Origin: DASWTL01 sp966250385
Lineage (GTDB): Bacteria > Bacteroidota > Bacteroidia > Sphingobacteriales > Sphingobacteriaceae
Direction: 5' to 3'
Length of the DNA: 64,000 nucleotides
Assembly (NCBI GenBank): GCA_966250385.1
Contig: CBINHC010000002.1
Span: forward strand, 186,001-250,000
Part shown: positions 40,879 through 52,002 of the stretch, in pieces
How the letters are laid out: each line of letters starts with the position of its first letter
Numbering within the stretch: position 1 is the first letter of the stretch
Notes under the pieces: model-generated
Databases searched by the model: none
What the model saw: the letters and a program-made list of their open reading frames with translations, nothing else
Told to the model about the DNA's origin: nothing
Translations under genes and position numbers: made by a program

Positions 40879-42562
40879 GCAGATGAGACCCGTCCTGAAA
40901 TATACATTATCACTTAGTTTCCTGTTTATGGCCGCCCAGGTTTCCGGGCAGGTCAAGGAGAACGGCGAAAAGCCGGAACAGAAAGCAGTAACTGAGGAGA
41001 TCGAGGTCGTTCGTCCCTATAAGCCTGTCCTGGCTGATGCCGTCAAAATACGCCGGAGTCCGGACATGAACACCAAGGAAGTTTTTAAACCGGCCCTGAC
41101 CTACAATATCCTGGACAAGCGGCTGGAACTGAACAGTGAAATCCGGCAGCTGGAGGCCCAGCAACTGCCGGATGAACGTCCGCCCTTCCTGAAAAACAAT
41201 TTTGCCCGTATTGGTGCGGGGAACCTGAACACGGCATTAGGGGAACTCTATGTCAATACCGGACGGGACGAGGCCCTTCAGGCCGGCCTGTTCGCGCGGC
41301 ATTTGTCGCAGTCAGGCGATCTGAACAAACAACAGGTTTCCCGGCAGGAGTTCGGCGTTTTCGGCCGCAGCATCGGTAATACTGTTACCTATGCAGGCCG
41401 GGTGAACTATGACCGGAGATCCACCTTCTTTTACGGGGTGAACCCGGCATCCTCTGCGGTGGCCGATCCTGACAAACAGCGGTTCAATACGCTGGAAGCG
41501 GAAGGTGAAATGTATAACAACTATTCAGAGGATGCCCGGATCAACTTCGGGCTGAAGGCCAATGCCTACACCTTCGGCAATATCGCCGCGGGAAAAGAAA
41601 ATGCGCTGGTCCTGAACGGTTATTTCAATACGGCGCTGAACCAGTTCAACCTCGGATTCAATGTCAGTTCAGACTTTACCGCCAGCAAGGACGTGCTTTA
41701 CACCATCGGGAACCACGTACTTCGCGGCAATCCCTACCTGAAGCTCAAGGGTAACGGTTTCCTGCTGGACCTCGGTTTGAATATGATCCAGGAGTTCGGC
41801 GACCGGAGCAGGACCCATGTCTTCCCCGCCGCATCGGTCGAAGTACCGGTTGCAGCTGAATATGCCATATTGTTCGGAGGTCTGAAAGGCGATGTCATGA
41901 AGTCCTCCATCCGCGAATTTTCCTATGACAACCCGTTCCTGAACAGCAATATCTCCCTGCGGAATGCGGTGGAGAAGGCCAATATCTACGGGGGTATCAA
42001 AGGCAATGCCGGTGGCGGATTCGGATTCAAGGTCATGGCCTACTACAAAAAGATCGAGGATATGCCGCTGTTCGTCAACAACGCTGCTGAGGTCAGCCGC
42101 TTTGATGTCGTGTATGACGAGGAAACCAAGATCATGGGTATGGAAGGGGAAATGAGCATCAAAGCCACGGACGTGTTTACGCTGACCGGAAAGGCACAGG
42201 CGAACAACTATAAACTAAGCACGCAGGAAGAAGCCTGGTTTAAACCCGGGTTCCGGCTCTCCGGCAACGGACGGGCTTCCGTGAACAAGAAACTGGCCCT
42301 TGATGCCGAGATCGTCTTCAACGGAGACGTTTACGGCCGGATGCCGGGCACACCTGCTACGGACCAGGTTCCCGCCGGACCGTTCGTCGTGACCCGTATC
42401 AAGGGGTTTGCGGACCTGTCGGCCGGAGCTGAATACCAGGTAAACAGTAATATCGGGGTATATCTCAGGGGAAGTAACCTGTTCGGTACCAAATACCAGC
42501 AGTACCTGTATTACCCTAAATTCGGGTTGAACATTCTGGGCGGCTTCCATTACTCTTTTTAA
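40865..42562 (+). CDS. Plugless TonB-dependent-receptor-like outer membrane barrel
   Basis: 565 residues (559 from the alternative ATG at 40883), with a signal peptide ending VSGQ. Immediately after it comes TEEIEVVRPYKPVLADAVKI, which resembles a TonB box. The rest is beta-barrel sequence with alternating hydrophobic strands and ends in an aromatic strand, GLNILGGFHYSF. The plug domain of about 130 residues of true TonB receptors is missing, so it is not a normal nutrient importer. With ExbB, ExbD and a TonB-like protein downstream, it may be the outer-membrane contact of that motor. This is inference from order and motif. Confidence 0.8.
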   Translation: MKRNKQMRPVLKYTLSLSFLFMAAQVSGQVKENGEKPEQKAVTEEIEVVRPYKPVLADAVKIRRSPDMNTKEVFKPALTYNILDKRLELNSEIRQLEAQQLPDERPPFLKNNFARIGAGNLNTALGELYVNTGRDEALQAGLFARHLSQSGDLNKQQVSRQEFGVFGRSIGNTVTYAGRVNYDRRSTFFYGVNPASSAVADPDKQRFNTLEAEGEMYNNYSEDARINFGLKANAYTFGNIAAGKENALVLNGYFNTALNQFNLGFNVSSDFTASKDVLYTIGNHVLRGNPYLKLKGNGFLLDLGLNMIQEFGDRSRTHVFPAASVEVPVAAEYAILFGGLKGDVMKSSIREFSYDNPFLNSNISLRNAVEKANIYGGIKGNAGGGFGFKVMAYYKKIEDMPLFVNNAAEVSRFDVVYDEETKIMGMEGEMSIKATDVFTLTGKAQANNYKLSTQEEAWFKPGFRLSGNGRASVNKKLALDAEIVFNGDVYGRMPGTPATDQVPAGPFVVTRIKGFADLSAGAEYQVNSNIGVYLRGSNLFGTKYQQYLYYPKFGLNILGGFHYSF

Positions 42563-42605
42563 ACACACTTTGGTATAAGCGATTTTTAAAAGTAATTTTA
42601 CCGGG

Positions 42606-43628
42606 ATGGATATCGCCCTCTATATTGCAGAACTTCTGCAAGAGCATGATGAAGTTTGTGTTTCAGGGCTCGGCACTTTTTTCAAAACACCGGTTCAGGG
42701 TCATTTCAAGAAGGATACCGGGGAGTTTTATCCCCCTTCCAGTAAACTGATCTTCAGGAACAGCTTTCAGGAAGATACCGGACTTGCCGAACATATCAGC
42801 AAGGTCAAAAATATCTCCCTGCCGTCGTCGTCCTATTTCATTGAAAAGTTCGTCGGCCAGGTCCTGGGTGAGTTAAATGAAAAAGGATCTTCCACGCTCG
42901 GCTCCCTGGGCGTACTGTCCGGAGTTCCGGGCAGTCTGACACTTCAGGCCAATCCTGACCTGCACCTGGGACATGAGTATTACGGTCTGCCGCCGGTAAA
43001 AGAATTTGCAAAGGGAACCTTTGTTCCGGAACCGCCAAGGCAGCAATATATCGAACCTGTGGAGGCCGGGCCGGAAACCGCCTACGTTTCCGAAGAGCCC
43101 AGACGGTCCCGGACCGGGCTGGTCATTGCAGGACTCATCGTCCTGCTCCTGCTGGGCGTAACCGGGATCCACCTTTGGAAACCGGAACTGATCCGCCGGC
43201 AGCTCGACAGGATCAGGAGCGAAAAGCCGGTCCATCCGCCAAAGGCCGCTCCGGTTCTCGAAACCGAAGCAGATTCACTCTCGGCTGCCGACAGTATCGT
43301 TACGGCACTGCAGCAACAGGGTTTCGAGGTCGACACGGCCCGCGATACGGTGGATGTGACCGTAAAGGCACGGCCGGTTAAACCCGCCGTGACCTACGAG
43401 ATCATTGCAGCCTCGCTTAACCGGCAGGCTGATGCGGAGAAGATCGTACAGGCCTTTAAAGCAAAAGGCGTGGACGCCAAGATTATTCTCGCAAAAGACA
43501 AGAAAAGAAATAACATTTTAATAAGCCTGGCTTCCCTCCCGGATAAGGCAGCGGCTCAGAAAGAGCTGATGCGGATTAAAAAGGAAATCGAACCGGGCGC
43601 CTATATTTACGACCTTAAAAACAATTAA
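42606..43628 (+). CDS. HU-CCDC81 and SPOR domain membrane protein
   Basis: 340 residues. The N-terminus (MDIALYIAELLQEHDEVCVSGLG) is the first HU-CCDC81 domain and residues about 65-125 the second, a variant of the HU DNA-binding fold. One membrane helix follows near 170-190 (LVIAGLIVLLLLGVTGIHLW). The C-terminal SPOR domain (about 265-335) begins YEIIAASLNRQADAEKIV. SPOR domains bind glycan strands stripped of peptides at division septa, so that part is periplasmic and the HU-like domains are cytosolic. The partner of the HU-like part is unknown. It sits between the barrel gene and exbB. Confidence 0.85.
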   Translation: MDIALYIAELLQEHDEVCVSGLGTFFKTPVQGHFKKDTGEFYPPSSKLIFRNSFQEDTGLAEHISKVKNISLPSSSYFIEKFVGQVLGELNEKGSSTLGSLGVLSGVPGSLTLQANPDLHLGHEYYGLPPVKEFAKGTFVPEPPRQQYIEPVEAGPETAYVSEEPRRSRTGLVIAGLIVLLLLGVTGIHLWKPELIRRQLDRIRSEKPVHPPKAAPVLETEADSLSAADSIVTALQQQGFEVDTARDTVDVTVKARPVKPAVTYEIIAASLNRQADAEKIVQAFKAKGVDAKIILAKDKKRNNILISLASLPDKAAAQKELMRIKKEIEPGAYIYDLKNN

Positions 43629-43633
43629 CACAC

Positions 43634-44344
43634 ATGTTCCTATTACAAGCTGATACTGTAACACCACTGGTAAATGATACTACGGCCGCTGTTTCCCAGG
43701 CTGCTCAGGCAGTGCAGGGCGCCCCGGAGTTGCGCGTGATCGACCTTTTAATGAAAGGCGGATGGGTGATGATCCCGATCGGAATCCTTCTTCTTCTCGG
43801 CCTGGTCATCTTCATTGAACGCTACCTGACCATCCGGAAAGCGTCCCGCGACGAGAACAACCTCATGCAGCAGGTCAAATCCAGCATTATTACCGGCAAG
43901 CTCGAATCAGCCATTGCCATCTGCCGGAACAGCAACACGCCTCTGGGCCGGATGCTTCAGAAAGGGCTGCTGCGCATCGGCCGGCCGATCAAGGATATCG
44001 AAGGCGCCATCGAAAACGTCGGCAAACTTGAAGTATCCAAACTGGAAAAAAACATCAGTATCCTGGGTATCGTGGCCGGTATCGCTCCCATGCTGGGCTT
44101 TATCGGAACCATCTCAGGGGTTATCCGGATCTTTTACAATATTTCCTTATCCGACAACATCAGCATGGGTATCATTGCGGGCGGTCTTTACGAAAAGATG
44201 ATCACTTCAGCGGCCGGTCTGATGATCGGGGTACTCGCCTATATCGGGTATCACATACTAAATATCATGGTTGACCGTGTAATACTCAAGATGGAGACAG
44301 ACGCGGTTGAGTTTATTGATTTGCTGGAGGAACCGGGAAGATGA
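43634..44344 (+). CDS. ExbB/TolQ/MotA proton channel protein
   Basis: 236 residues with three membrane helices (about 35-55, 145-165 and 185-210). Typical features are FIERYLTIRKAS after the first helix, LGRMLQKGL in the cytosolic loop, and the long block APMLGFIGTISGVIRIFYNI. It forms the proton-conducting ring that powers TonB or TolA. Its stop overlaps the next ATG by four bases, and exbD and a TonB-like gene follow, so the motor is complete. Without a dedicated tolA or pal, it cannot be named exbB or tolQ with certainty. Confidence 0.92.
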   Translation: MFLLQADTVTPLVNDTTAAVSQAAQAVQGAPELRVIDLLMKGGWVMIPIGILLLLGLVIFIERYLTIRKASRDENNLMQQVKSSIITGKLESAIAICRNSNTPLGRMLQKGLLRIGRPIKDIEGAIENVGKLEVSKLEKNISILGIVAGIAPMLGFIGTISGVIRIFYNISLSDNISMGIIAGGLYEKMITSAAGLMIGVLAYIGYHILNIMVDRVILKMETDAVEFIDLLEEPGR

Positions 44345-44736
44345 ATTTAAGACGAAGAAAACGTCCTGAAGCGGAGGTACACACTTCAGCGATGAATGAC
44401 ATCATGTTCTTTCTGATGCTGTTCTTCCTGATTGCGTCCACCGTGACGAATCCGAACGTCGTCAAGCTCCTGCTTCCGCGGTCCGATTCGGGACAATCCG
44501 TATCCAAGAAAACCATCACGGTTTCTGTAACCAGGGACCTGGAATATTTTGTTGACAAACGTCAGGTCGGCGTCGATCAGCTCATGCCAACCCTGCAGGG
44601 GTACCTGCAGCAGGCACAGGAACTGACCATTGTCCTGTATGTGGACCGCACCATTGCCGTAGAAAACGTCGTCAACGTGATGGATATCGCAAACCGCCTA
44701 AAGATTAAAATGGTTTTAGCTACTGAACCGAAATAA
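44341..44736 (+). CDS. ExbD/TolR family protein
   Basis: 131 residues. One membrane helix at about 18-35 (NDIMFFLMLFFLIASTVTN) follows the basic start MNLRRRKRPE, and the rest is a periplasmic domain. The helix carries the Asp at NDIMFF needed for proton coupling. It pairs with the ExbB-like protein and overlaps its gene by ATGA. The next gene starts two bases after the stop. Confidence 0.92.
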   Translation: MNLRRRKRPEAEVHTSAMNDIMFFLMLFFLIASTVTNPNVVKLLLPRSDSGQSVSKKTITVSVTRDLEYFVDKRQVGVDQLMPTLQGYLQQAQELTIVLYVDRTIAVENVVNVMDIANRLKIKMVLATEPK

Positions 44737-44737
44737 C

Positions 44738-45556
44738 ATGCAGCAATACCAGGAAGAAAATAACTACCCGAAAGCCATTGCCTTCTCGGTGGCGACGATG
44801 GGTCTCCTGCTGGCAATAAGTTATTTTATTATCATTAGCATGCCTGTGCAGGAGGAAGTGGGAACCGGTGGCATCATAGTCAATTACGGAACTTCAGAAA
44901 CCGGAATGGGCGACGACTACATGAGCGTAGACGAACCGTCCATGGATCCGAACGCGAATAACACGCCGCCGGATAACGTTTCCCAGACCCCGTCGGAAAC
45001 TCCTTCTGTCCAGTCCAGCGACCAGTCGGTCGTTACCCAGGACATCGAAGAGGCTGTTTCCGTTTCCAAGGAAGAAAAGAAGAAGAGTCCGACGCCGCCG
45101 ACCACTGCGAAGGAAGAGAAGAAGCCTTCCGAGCCGGAGGTTAATCAGAACGCCCTGTACAAGGGCCGTAAAAACAACGCAACCGGCACCGGCGACGGTA
45201 CCGGGAATACCCCGGGAAACCAGGGTGAGCCGGACGGTGATCCCCTTTCACCGAACTACGGTAAGGGCGGATCAGGTTTTGGAAACGTGAACCTGTCGCT
45301 GGCTAACCGCCGGTTCGTCGATATTCCGCAGATCGAAGATAAAGGCCAGAGTTCCGGCAAGGTAGCTGTGGAGATCCGGGTTGACAGGACCGGTACGGTC
45401 GTCTACGCCCGCGCCGGTGCCAAAGGCACCACGCTTTCGGACCTTTCGCTTTGGACAAAATGCGAACGGGCTGTCCTGGGCGCACGCCTGAACCAGCTGG
45501 AATCAGCTCCGGACGTGCAGATCGGCGTCGTTATTTTCAACTTTAAGGTAAAATAA
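44738..45556 (+). CDS. TonB/TolA-like energy transducer
   Basis: 272 residues. A single N-terminal membrane helix (about 12-33, AIAFSVATMGLLLAISYFII) is followed by a long Pro, Ser, Glu and Lys-rich linker to about residue 180 and a C-terminal TonB-like domain (GKVAVEIRVDRTGTVVYARA to VIFNFKVK). It should transmit the ExbB/ExbD motor force across the periplasm to an outer-membrane partner, probably the barrel encoded four genes upstream. No classic YP-rich TonB spacer is present. FolC follows 36 bases later. Confidence 0.85.
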   Translation: MQQYQEENNYPKAIAFSVATMGLLLAISYFIIISMPVQEEVGTGGIIVNYGTSETGMGDDYMSVDEPSMDPNANNTPPDNVSQTPSETPSVQSSDQSVVTQDIEEAVSVSKEEKKKSPTPPTTAKEEKKPSEPEVNQNALYKGRKNNATGTGDGTGNTPGNQGEPDGDPLSPNYGKGGSGFGNVNLSLANRRFVDIPQIEDKGQSSGKVAVEIRVDRTGTVVYARAGAKGTTLSDLSLWTKCERAVLGARLNQLESAPDVQIGVVIFNFKVK

Positions 45557-45592
45557 CTCCCTTCCGCTTTCAGATTCATCCAGGAGGTCAGC

Positions 45593-46888
45593 ATGAACTA
45601 TCCCGAGACTTTAGACTACCTGTATTCCCGGCTTCCGATGTTCACCAGGATCGGCGCCGCGGCCATAAAAAAAGACCTGGGCAATACGCTTGCCCTGTGC
45701 GAAAAACTTGATAATCCCCAGACCCGGTTCAGGACCGTCCATGTTGGGGGAACCAACGGAAAAGGTTCCACCTCGCATATGCTGGCTGCGATTCTTCAAA
45801 CCGCCGGATACAAGACCGGTTTATATACCTCCCCGCATCTCCGGGATTTCCGGGAGCGGATCCGGGTTAACGGAGCGATGATTCCGGAGGAGGAGGTCGT
45901 GAACTTCGTCGAGACCCAAAGGGAACATATTGAACACATCCAGCCCTCCTTTTTTGAAGTAACCGTGGCAATGGCCTTCGACCATTTTGCCAGGCAACAG
46001 GTGGACATCGCCATCATAGAAGTGGGGCTCGGCGGTCGCTTGGATTCCACCAATGTGATCTCCCCCCTCCTGTCCGTCGTCACCAACATCGGCTACGACC
46101 ATATGAACCTCCTGGGAAATACGTTGCCGGAGATCGCCGCCGAAAAGGCGGGGATCATCAAACCGGGGGTGCCGGTCGTGATTGGGGAAAAACAGGACGC
46201 CGTTGCGGACATTTTTCTTAAAAAGGCGGCCGAAACCGGCTCACTGCTCGAATTCGCCTCCGATGAATGGAGCGCCGCGATCGCCCGCCCCGCGGCTCCT
46301 ACCGGGCTGTTGGAGCTCTCAGTGCGCCGCCGGACCGGGGGCGAACCGGCCCTGGAGCTGTCTCTTGATTTGACGGGCAGTTACCAGATCAGGAACATCC
46401 GGACGGTACTCAGCGCGGTCGGCGTACTGAGAAAAAACGGCTTCGTCGTTTCTGATTCCGATGTTACCGAAGCATTAAGACAGGTCAGGCAACGGACTGG
46501 ATTAGCGGGCCGGTGGCACACCCTCAGCCAGGATCCCCTGGTCATCTGCGACACGGGACACAACGCGGACGGCATCCGGGAAGTCGTGGAAAACATCCGC
46601 AACACGCCATACCGGCAACTCCATATGGTCATCGGCATGGTAAAGGACAAGGACGTCGGAAAGGTGCTCGCCCTCCTGCCCCGGGAAGCTACCTATTATT
46701 TCTGCCAGCCGAACGTGGAACGCGGAAAACCTGCTGCCGAGCTTGCTGCTGAAGCGGCTACGGCCGATCTGCATGGTAAAAGCTATCCGTCCGTCTCAGA
46801 AGCCCTCCGGGCAGCTAAGGGCGCCGCTGCTGCCGGCGATCTGGTCTTCGTGGGCGGAAGCACCTTCGTGGTTGCCGAGGTCGTGTAA
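45593..46888 (+). CDS. folC: Folylpolyglutamate synthase / dihydrofolate synthase
   Basis: 431 residues of the Mur ligase superfamily. It adds glutamate to dihydropteroate and to folates. Seen are the ATP loop VGGTNGKGSTSHMLAAIL, the substrate loop YTSPHLRDFRERIRVNG, VGLGGRLDSTN, DHMNLLG and HNADGIREV. It is the last gene of the envelope run, spaced 36 bases from the transducer. Its cotranscription with that set is probably without functional meaning. Confidence 0.95.
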   Translation: MNYPETLDYLYSRLPMFTRIGAAAIKKDLGNTLALCEKLDNPQTRFRTVHVGGTNGKGSTSHMLAAILQTAGYKTGLYTSPHLRDFRERIRVNGAMIPEEEVVNFVETQREHIEHIQPSFFEVTVAMAFDHFARQQVDIAIIEVGLGGRLDSTNVISPLLSVVTNIGYDHMNLLGNTLPEIAAEKAGIIKPGVPVVIGEKQDAVADIFLKKAAETGSLLEFASDEWSAAIARPAAPTGLLELSVRRRTGGEPALELSLDLTGSYQIRNIRTVLSAVGVLRKNGFVVSDSDVTEALRQVRQRTGLAGRWHTLSQDPLVICDTGHNADGIREVVENIRNTPYRQLHMVIGMVKDKDVGKVLALLPREATYYFCQPNVERGKPAAELAAEAATADLHGKSYPSVSEALRAAKGAAAAGDLVFVGGSTFVVAEVV

Positions 46889-46996
46889 GGCCCCTCGAAA
46901 AACCCTGCAGTTTACTTCCGGTGAAACTTTAAATGGTCGGGGCCGTATGCTGAATTATTGAAGTAATCTATATATTTAGCGAATAACCTGAACCTG

Positions 46997-47758
46997 ATGA
47001 CCAATTTCTTTTCATCCATGGCAGTAGCTGCCAGGAACACCGTGTTCATACCGACCGGGAACTTTTTCTTCAAATACCGCAACATCCTGTTTATCTTCCT
47101 GTATGCTGCCCTGCTCATCCCGTCGCCACAGCTCTTTAGCCGGGCCGATTTCGGAAGCTACTTCTACCTTTACCCGGTCATCATCGGCCTGGTCGTTACG
47201 CTGACCGGACAGCTCGTACGCGGCGCGACGATCGGCCTGACCTATGTACCGCGGGAAGGCGTCAATAAGCACGTTCACGCAAGCGAGCTCATCACACGGG
47301 GACTATTCAATCACTGCCGCAACCCGCTCTACGTTGGCAACATCATGATGCTGCTGGGTCTGGGGATTATGGCAAACTCTTTCTATTACCTGGTGATCTT
47401 CATTCCGGCATTCCTCCTGATCTACCAGTCGATCGTCCTGGCGGAAGAAAACTTTCTGGGAAACAAGTTCGGGGCTCAGTACCGGACCTACTGCTCCCGG
47501 GTCAACCGGTGGTTCTTTAATGCTTCCGACCTGAGTTCGACCTTCCGCGAGATGAAGTTCGATACCCGGCGATGGATGTTTACCGAATATAATATCGTAT
47601 TCATCTGGATCTCCGGTGTCACGCTGATCCTTTTAATGAAGCACCCCATCCTGACCAGCTATGATGAGGCCTTCAGAAATATCGTCCTGGCCTGCGCCAT
47701 GGCTTTATGGACGTCAGCATACCTGTATATCCGGTATCTCAAAAAGTCGAGGCAATAA
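46997..47758 (+). CDS. ICMT/PEMT-like membrane methyltransferase
   Basis: 253 residues with about five or six membrane helices. The SAM-binding block of the isoprenylcysteine/phospholipid methyltransferase family is seen as LITRGLFNHCRNPLYVGNIM and EENFLGNKFGAQYRTYCSRV, with the conserved RNPxY and Glu. In bacteria these enzymes methylate lipids or unknown substrates, so the target is open. It is separate from folC (about 108 bases) and ends in a strong terminator. Confidence 0.82.
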   Translation: MTNFFSSMAVAARNTVFIPTGNFFFKYRNILFIFLYAALLIPSPQLFSRADFGSYFYLYPVIIGLVVTLTGQLVRGATIGLTYVPREGVNKHVHASELITRGLFNHCRNPLYVGNIMMLLGLGIMANSFYYLVIFIPAFLLIYQSIVLAEENFLGNKFGAQYRTYCSRVNRWFFNASDLSSTFREMKFDTRRWMFTEYNIVFIWISGVTLILLMKHPILTSYDEAFRNIVLACAMALWTSAYLYIRYLKKSRQ

Positions 47759-47782
47759 CTGACGGGCCAACCGCATAAAATG

Positions 47783-47816
47783 AAAAAGGGAAGTTGTCCG
47801 TTCAACTTCCCTTTTT
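47783..47816. terminator. Bidirectional terminator
   Basis: Perfect 14-bp stem AAAAAGGGAAGTTG / CAACTTCCCTTTTT with a six-base loop, between the convergent methyltransferase and APC permease genes. Confidence 0.88.
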
Positions 47817-47851
47817 GCATTCCGGGCTTTCTCTTCTCCGGGCGTACTTCG

Positions 47852-49300
47852 CTACGCTTTCTCTTCTCTGCCGCCAAAGGCTTTCCACAAATAATAGATC
47901 GGCAGGCCTGTCAGTACGATGATCAGACCGGGCCACGTAAAGTTCGGTTTGTAAACGATCAGCAACGTACAAAATGCAAGGCCCATCAGGATATAGATGG
48001 CCGGAAGCACCGGGTAACCGATCGCTTTATAAGGACGCTCCGCATCCGGACGTTTCACCCGGAGGATATAAATACCGATGATGGTCAGCACGTAGAACAG
48101 GACCACCACAAAGGATATCATATCGAGCAGATCGCCGTATTTACCGCTCAGGCACAGGATCGAGGCGACCAGGCACTGGATCCACAGGCCGGCAGCCGGC
48201 ACGGCGTTCTTGTTGAGTTCGGCGGTCTTCCTGAAGAACAGCCCGTCTTTGGCCATGGTATAGTACACCCGCGCACCGGCGAGAATCAGGCCGTTGTTGC
48301 ACCCGAAGGTACTGACCATAATCATCAGGGCGATCACGATCGTTCCTATATTTCCGAAGATGACGTTGGCAGCTGAAACGGCCACCCGGTCCTTTTCAGC
48401 CGTGGCAATTTCCTGCAGCGGCAGGACGCCGGTATACATGATATTGCACAGCGCATAGATCACCGTCACGATGAGGGTTCCCAGGAGCAGGCTCAGGCCG
48501 ATATTCCGTTTGGGATTCTCCATCTCGCCGGCAATGAACGTCACGTTATTCCAGGCATCACTGCTGAAAATAGACCCCACCATCGCCGAAGCGATCGCTG
48601 CCAGCGCGGCAACGGTCGTATACTCGGCGAACGTTCCGTCCGTATTCAGTTTCCTCAGGTTCCAGGCATCGCTCCAGTTGGCATCCCATACGTCGCCCTT
48701 CAGGGCGATCAGCCCGAAAACGATCAGGCCGAAAAGACTCACGATCTTGGTCAGGGTGAAGGTTTTCTGGATGATCTTCCCGCTTTTCACACCTTTTGTA
48801 TTGATATATGTTAGCAGAATGATCGTGAATATGGATAACAGCTGGGCGGGCGACACTTTAAGCCCCGCCACGGTAAACACCACCAGGTCTTCACTGACCT
48901 GGGGTATGAGGTAGGCAGTGAACTTAGAAAAGGCAACTCCGACCGCAGCGATGGTTCCCGTCTGGATGACTGCAAAGAAACTCCAGCCATAAAGGAAGGC
49001 GATCAGGGAATTATAGGATTCCTTGAGGTAAACGTATTGGCCTCCCGCTTTGGGAAACATGGCGCTCAGCTCACCATAACTTAAAGCAGCGCTCAGCGTC
49101 ATGAACCCGGTGATGAGCCAGACTGCCAGCAGCCAGCCGCCCGAGCCGACATTTCGGGTGATATCGGCACTGACGATAAAAATACCGGAGCCGATCATAC
49201 TCCCGGCGACGAGCATGGTTCCGTCAAGAAGGCCCAGCTCGCGCTTCAGATGGGTAGATTCGGACTGGTCCTGCACGGCAGGTTCTAAAGTATCTTGCAT
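47852..49300 (-). CDS. APC superfamily amino acid permease
   Basis: 482 residues from the ATG at 49300 (MQDTLEPAVQDQSESTHL). The frame is open to 49450 but the extra part overlaps the hppA promoter. About 12 membrane helices. The APC signature in the first helix is LLDGTMLVAGSMIGSGIFIV, with AMFPKAGGQYVYLKESYNS in the third. It resembles the L-type amino acid transporter group, but substrates cannot be assigned. It is divergent from the pyrophosphatase gene. Confidence 0.88.
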   Translation of the reverse strand: MQDTLEPAVQDQSESTHLKRELGLLDGTMLVAGSMIGSGIFIVSADITRNVGSGGWLLAVWLITGFMTLSAALSYGELSAMFPKAGGQYVYLKESYNSLIAFLYGWSFFAVIQTGTIAAVGVAFSKFTAYLIPQVSEDLVVFTVAGLKVSPAQLLSIFTIILLTYINTKGVKSGKIIQKTFTLTKIVSLFGLIVFGLIALKGDVWDANWSDAWNLRKLNTDGTFAEYTTVAALAAIASAMVGSIFSSDAWNNVTFIAGEMENPKRNIGLSLLLGTLIVTVIYALCNIMYTGVLPLQEIATAEKDRVAVSAANVIFGNIGTIVIALMIMVSTFGCNNGLILAGARVYYTMAKDGLFFRKTAELNKNAVPAAGLWIQCLVASILCLSGKYGDLLDMISFVVVLFYVLTIIGIYILRVKRPDAERPYKAIGYPVLPAIYILMGLAFCTLLIVYKPNFTWPGLIIVLTGLPIYYLWKAFGGREEKA

Positions 49301-49403
49301 AGTTTGTTCAGAATAAATAATTAGTCGAACGAATTTATTTAAAAAAACGGCATTCGGAAATGATGAACGGCGATAAAGATGGCTGTTCTCGCCAAATAAA
49401 AAA

Positions 49404-49434
49404 TTTGGAAAATAGCACAACCCTTTTATTTTTG
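49404..49434 (+). promoter_or_regulatory. Promoter of hppA
   Basis: TTTG at 49404-49407, a 19-base spacer and TATTTTTG at 49427-49434, giving a leader of about 35 bases before the ATG at 49475. Confidence 0.7.
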
Positions 49435-49474
49435 ATTTAAACTCAACCAATTAAACCAATTCAAACAGCAACAC

Positions 49475-51727
<2,253 letters not shown>

Positions 51728-51818
51728 AACAGGAGCCTGAGCAGGTGACAAAAATTAACAAAGGGCTCAAACCAAACGTCCTGCAACTTGTTTTAAGCGA
51801 TTAAATTAAAAAAGTGTT

Positions 51819-51850
51819 AAAGGGATTTCTGTACAAGAAGTCCCTTTTTT
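51819..51850 (+). terminator. Terminator after hppA
   Basis: AAAGGGATTTCT pairs with AGAAGTCCCTTT (one T-G), loop of five, then six T. Confidence 0.8.
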
Positions 51851-51946
51851 AGTTCCTGAAGCACTATTTCCTCGGCCCGACCGGTAAAAAAGTGCGCTGG
51901 GGCACTTGGAAGCGCCCTTCTCATTTCTTTTTTAAAATAAAATAAT

Positions 51947-51954
51947 TAGGTTTG
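51947..51954 (+). promoter_or_regulatory. -7 box of APC permease gene
   Basis: TAGGTTTG fits TAnnTTTG and ends 48 bases before the ATG at 52003. A T-rich stretch lies where the -33 element should be. Confidence 0.45.
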
Positions 51955-52002
51955 GAGGTATTCTAACACCATAAACTATAGAGACAACATTAACTAAACC
52001 TT

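Noticed and set aside
46889..46945. GGCCCC / GGGGCC pairing after folC as a terminator
   Set aside because: Six-bp stem around a loop of about 45 bases with no T-run; too weak.
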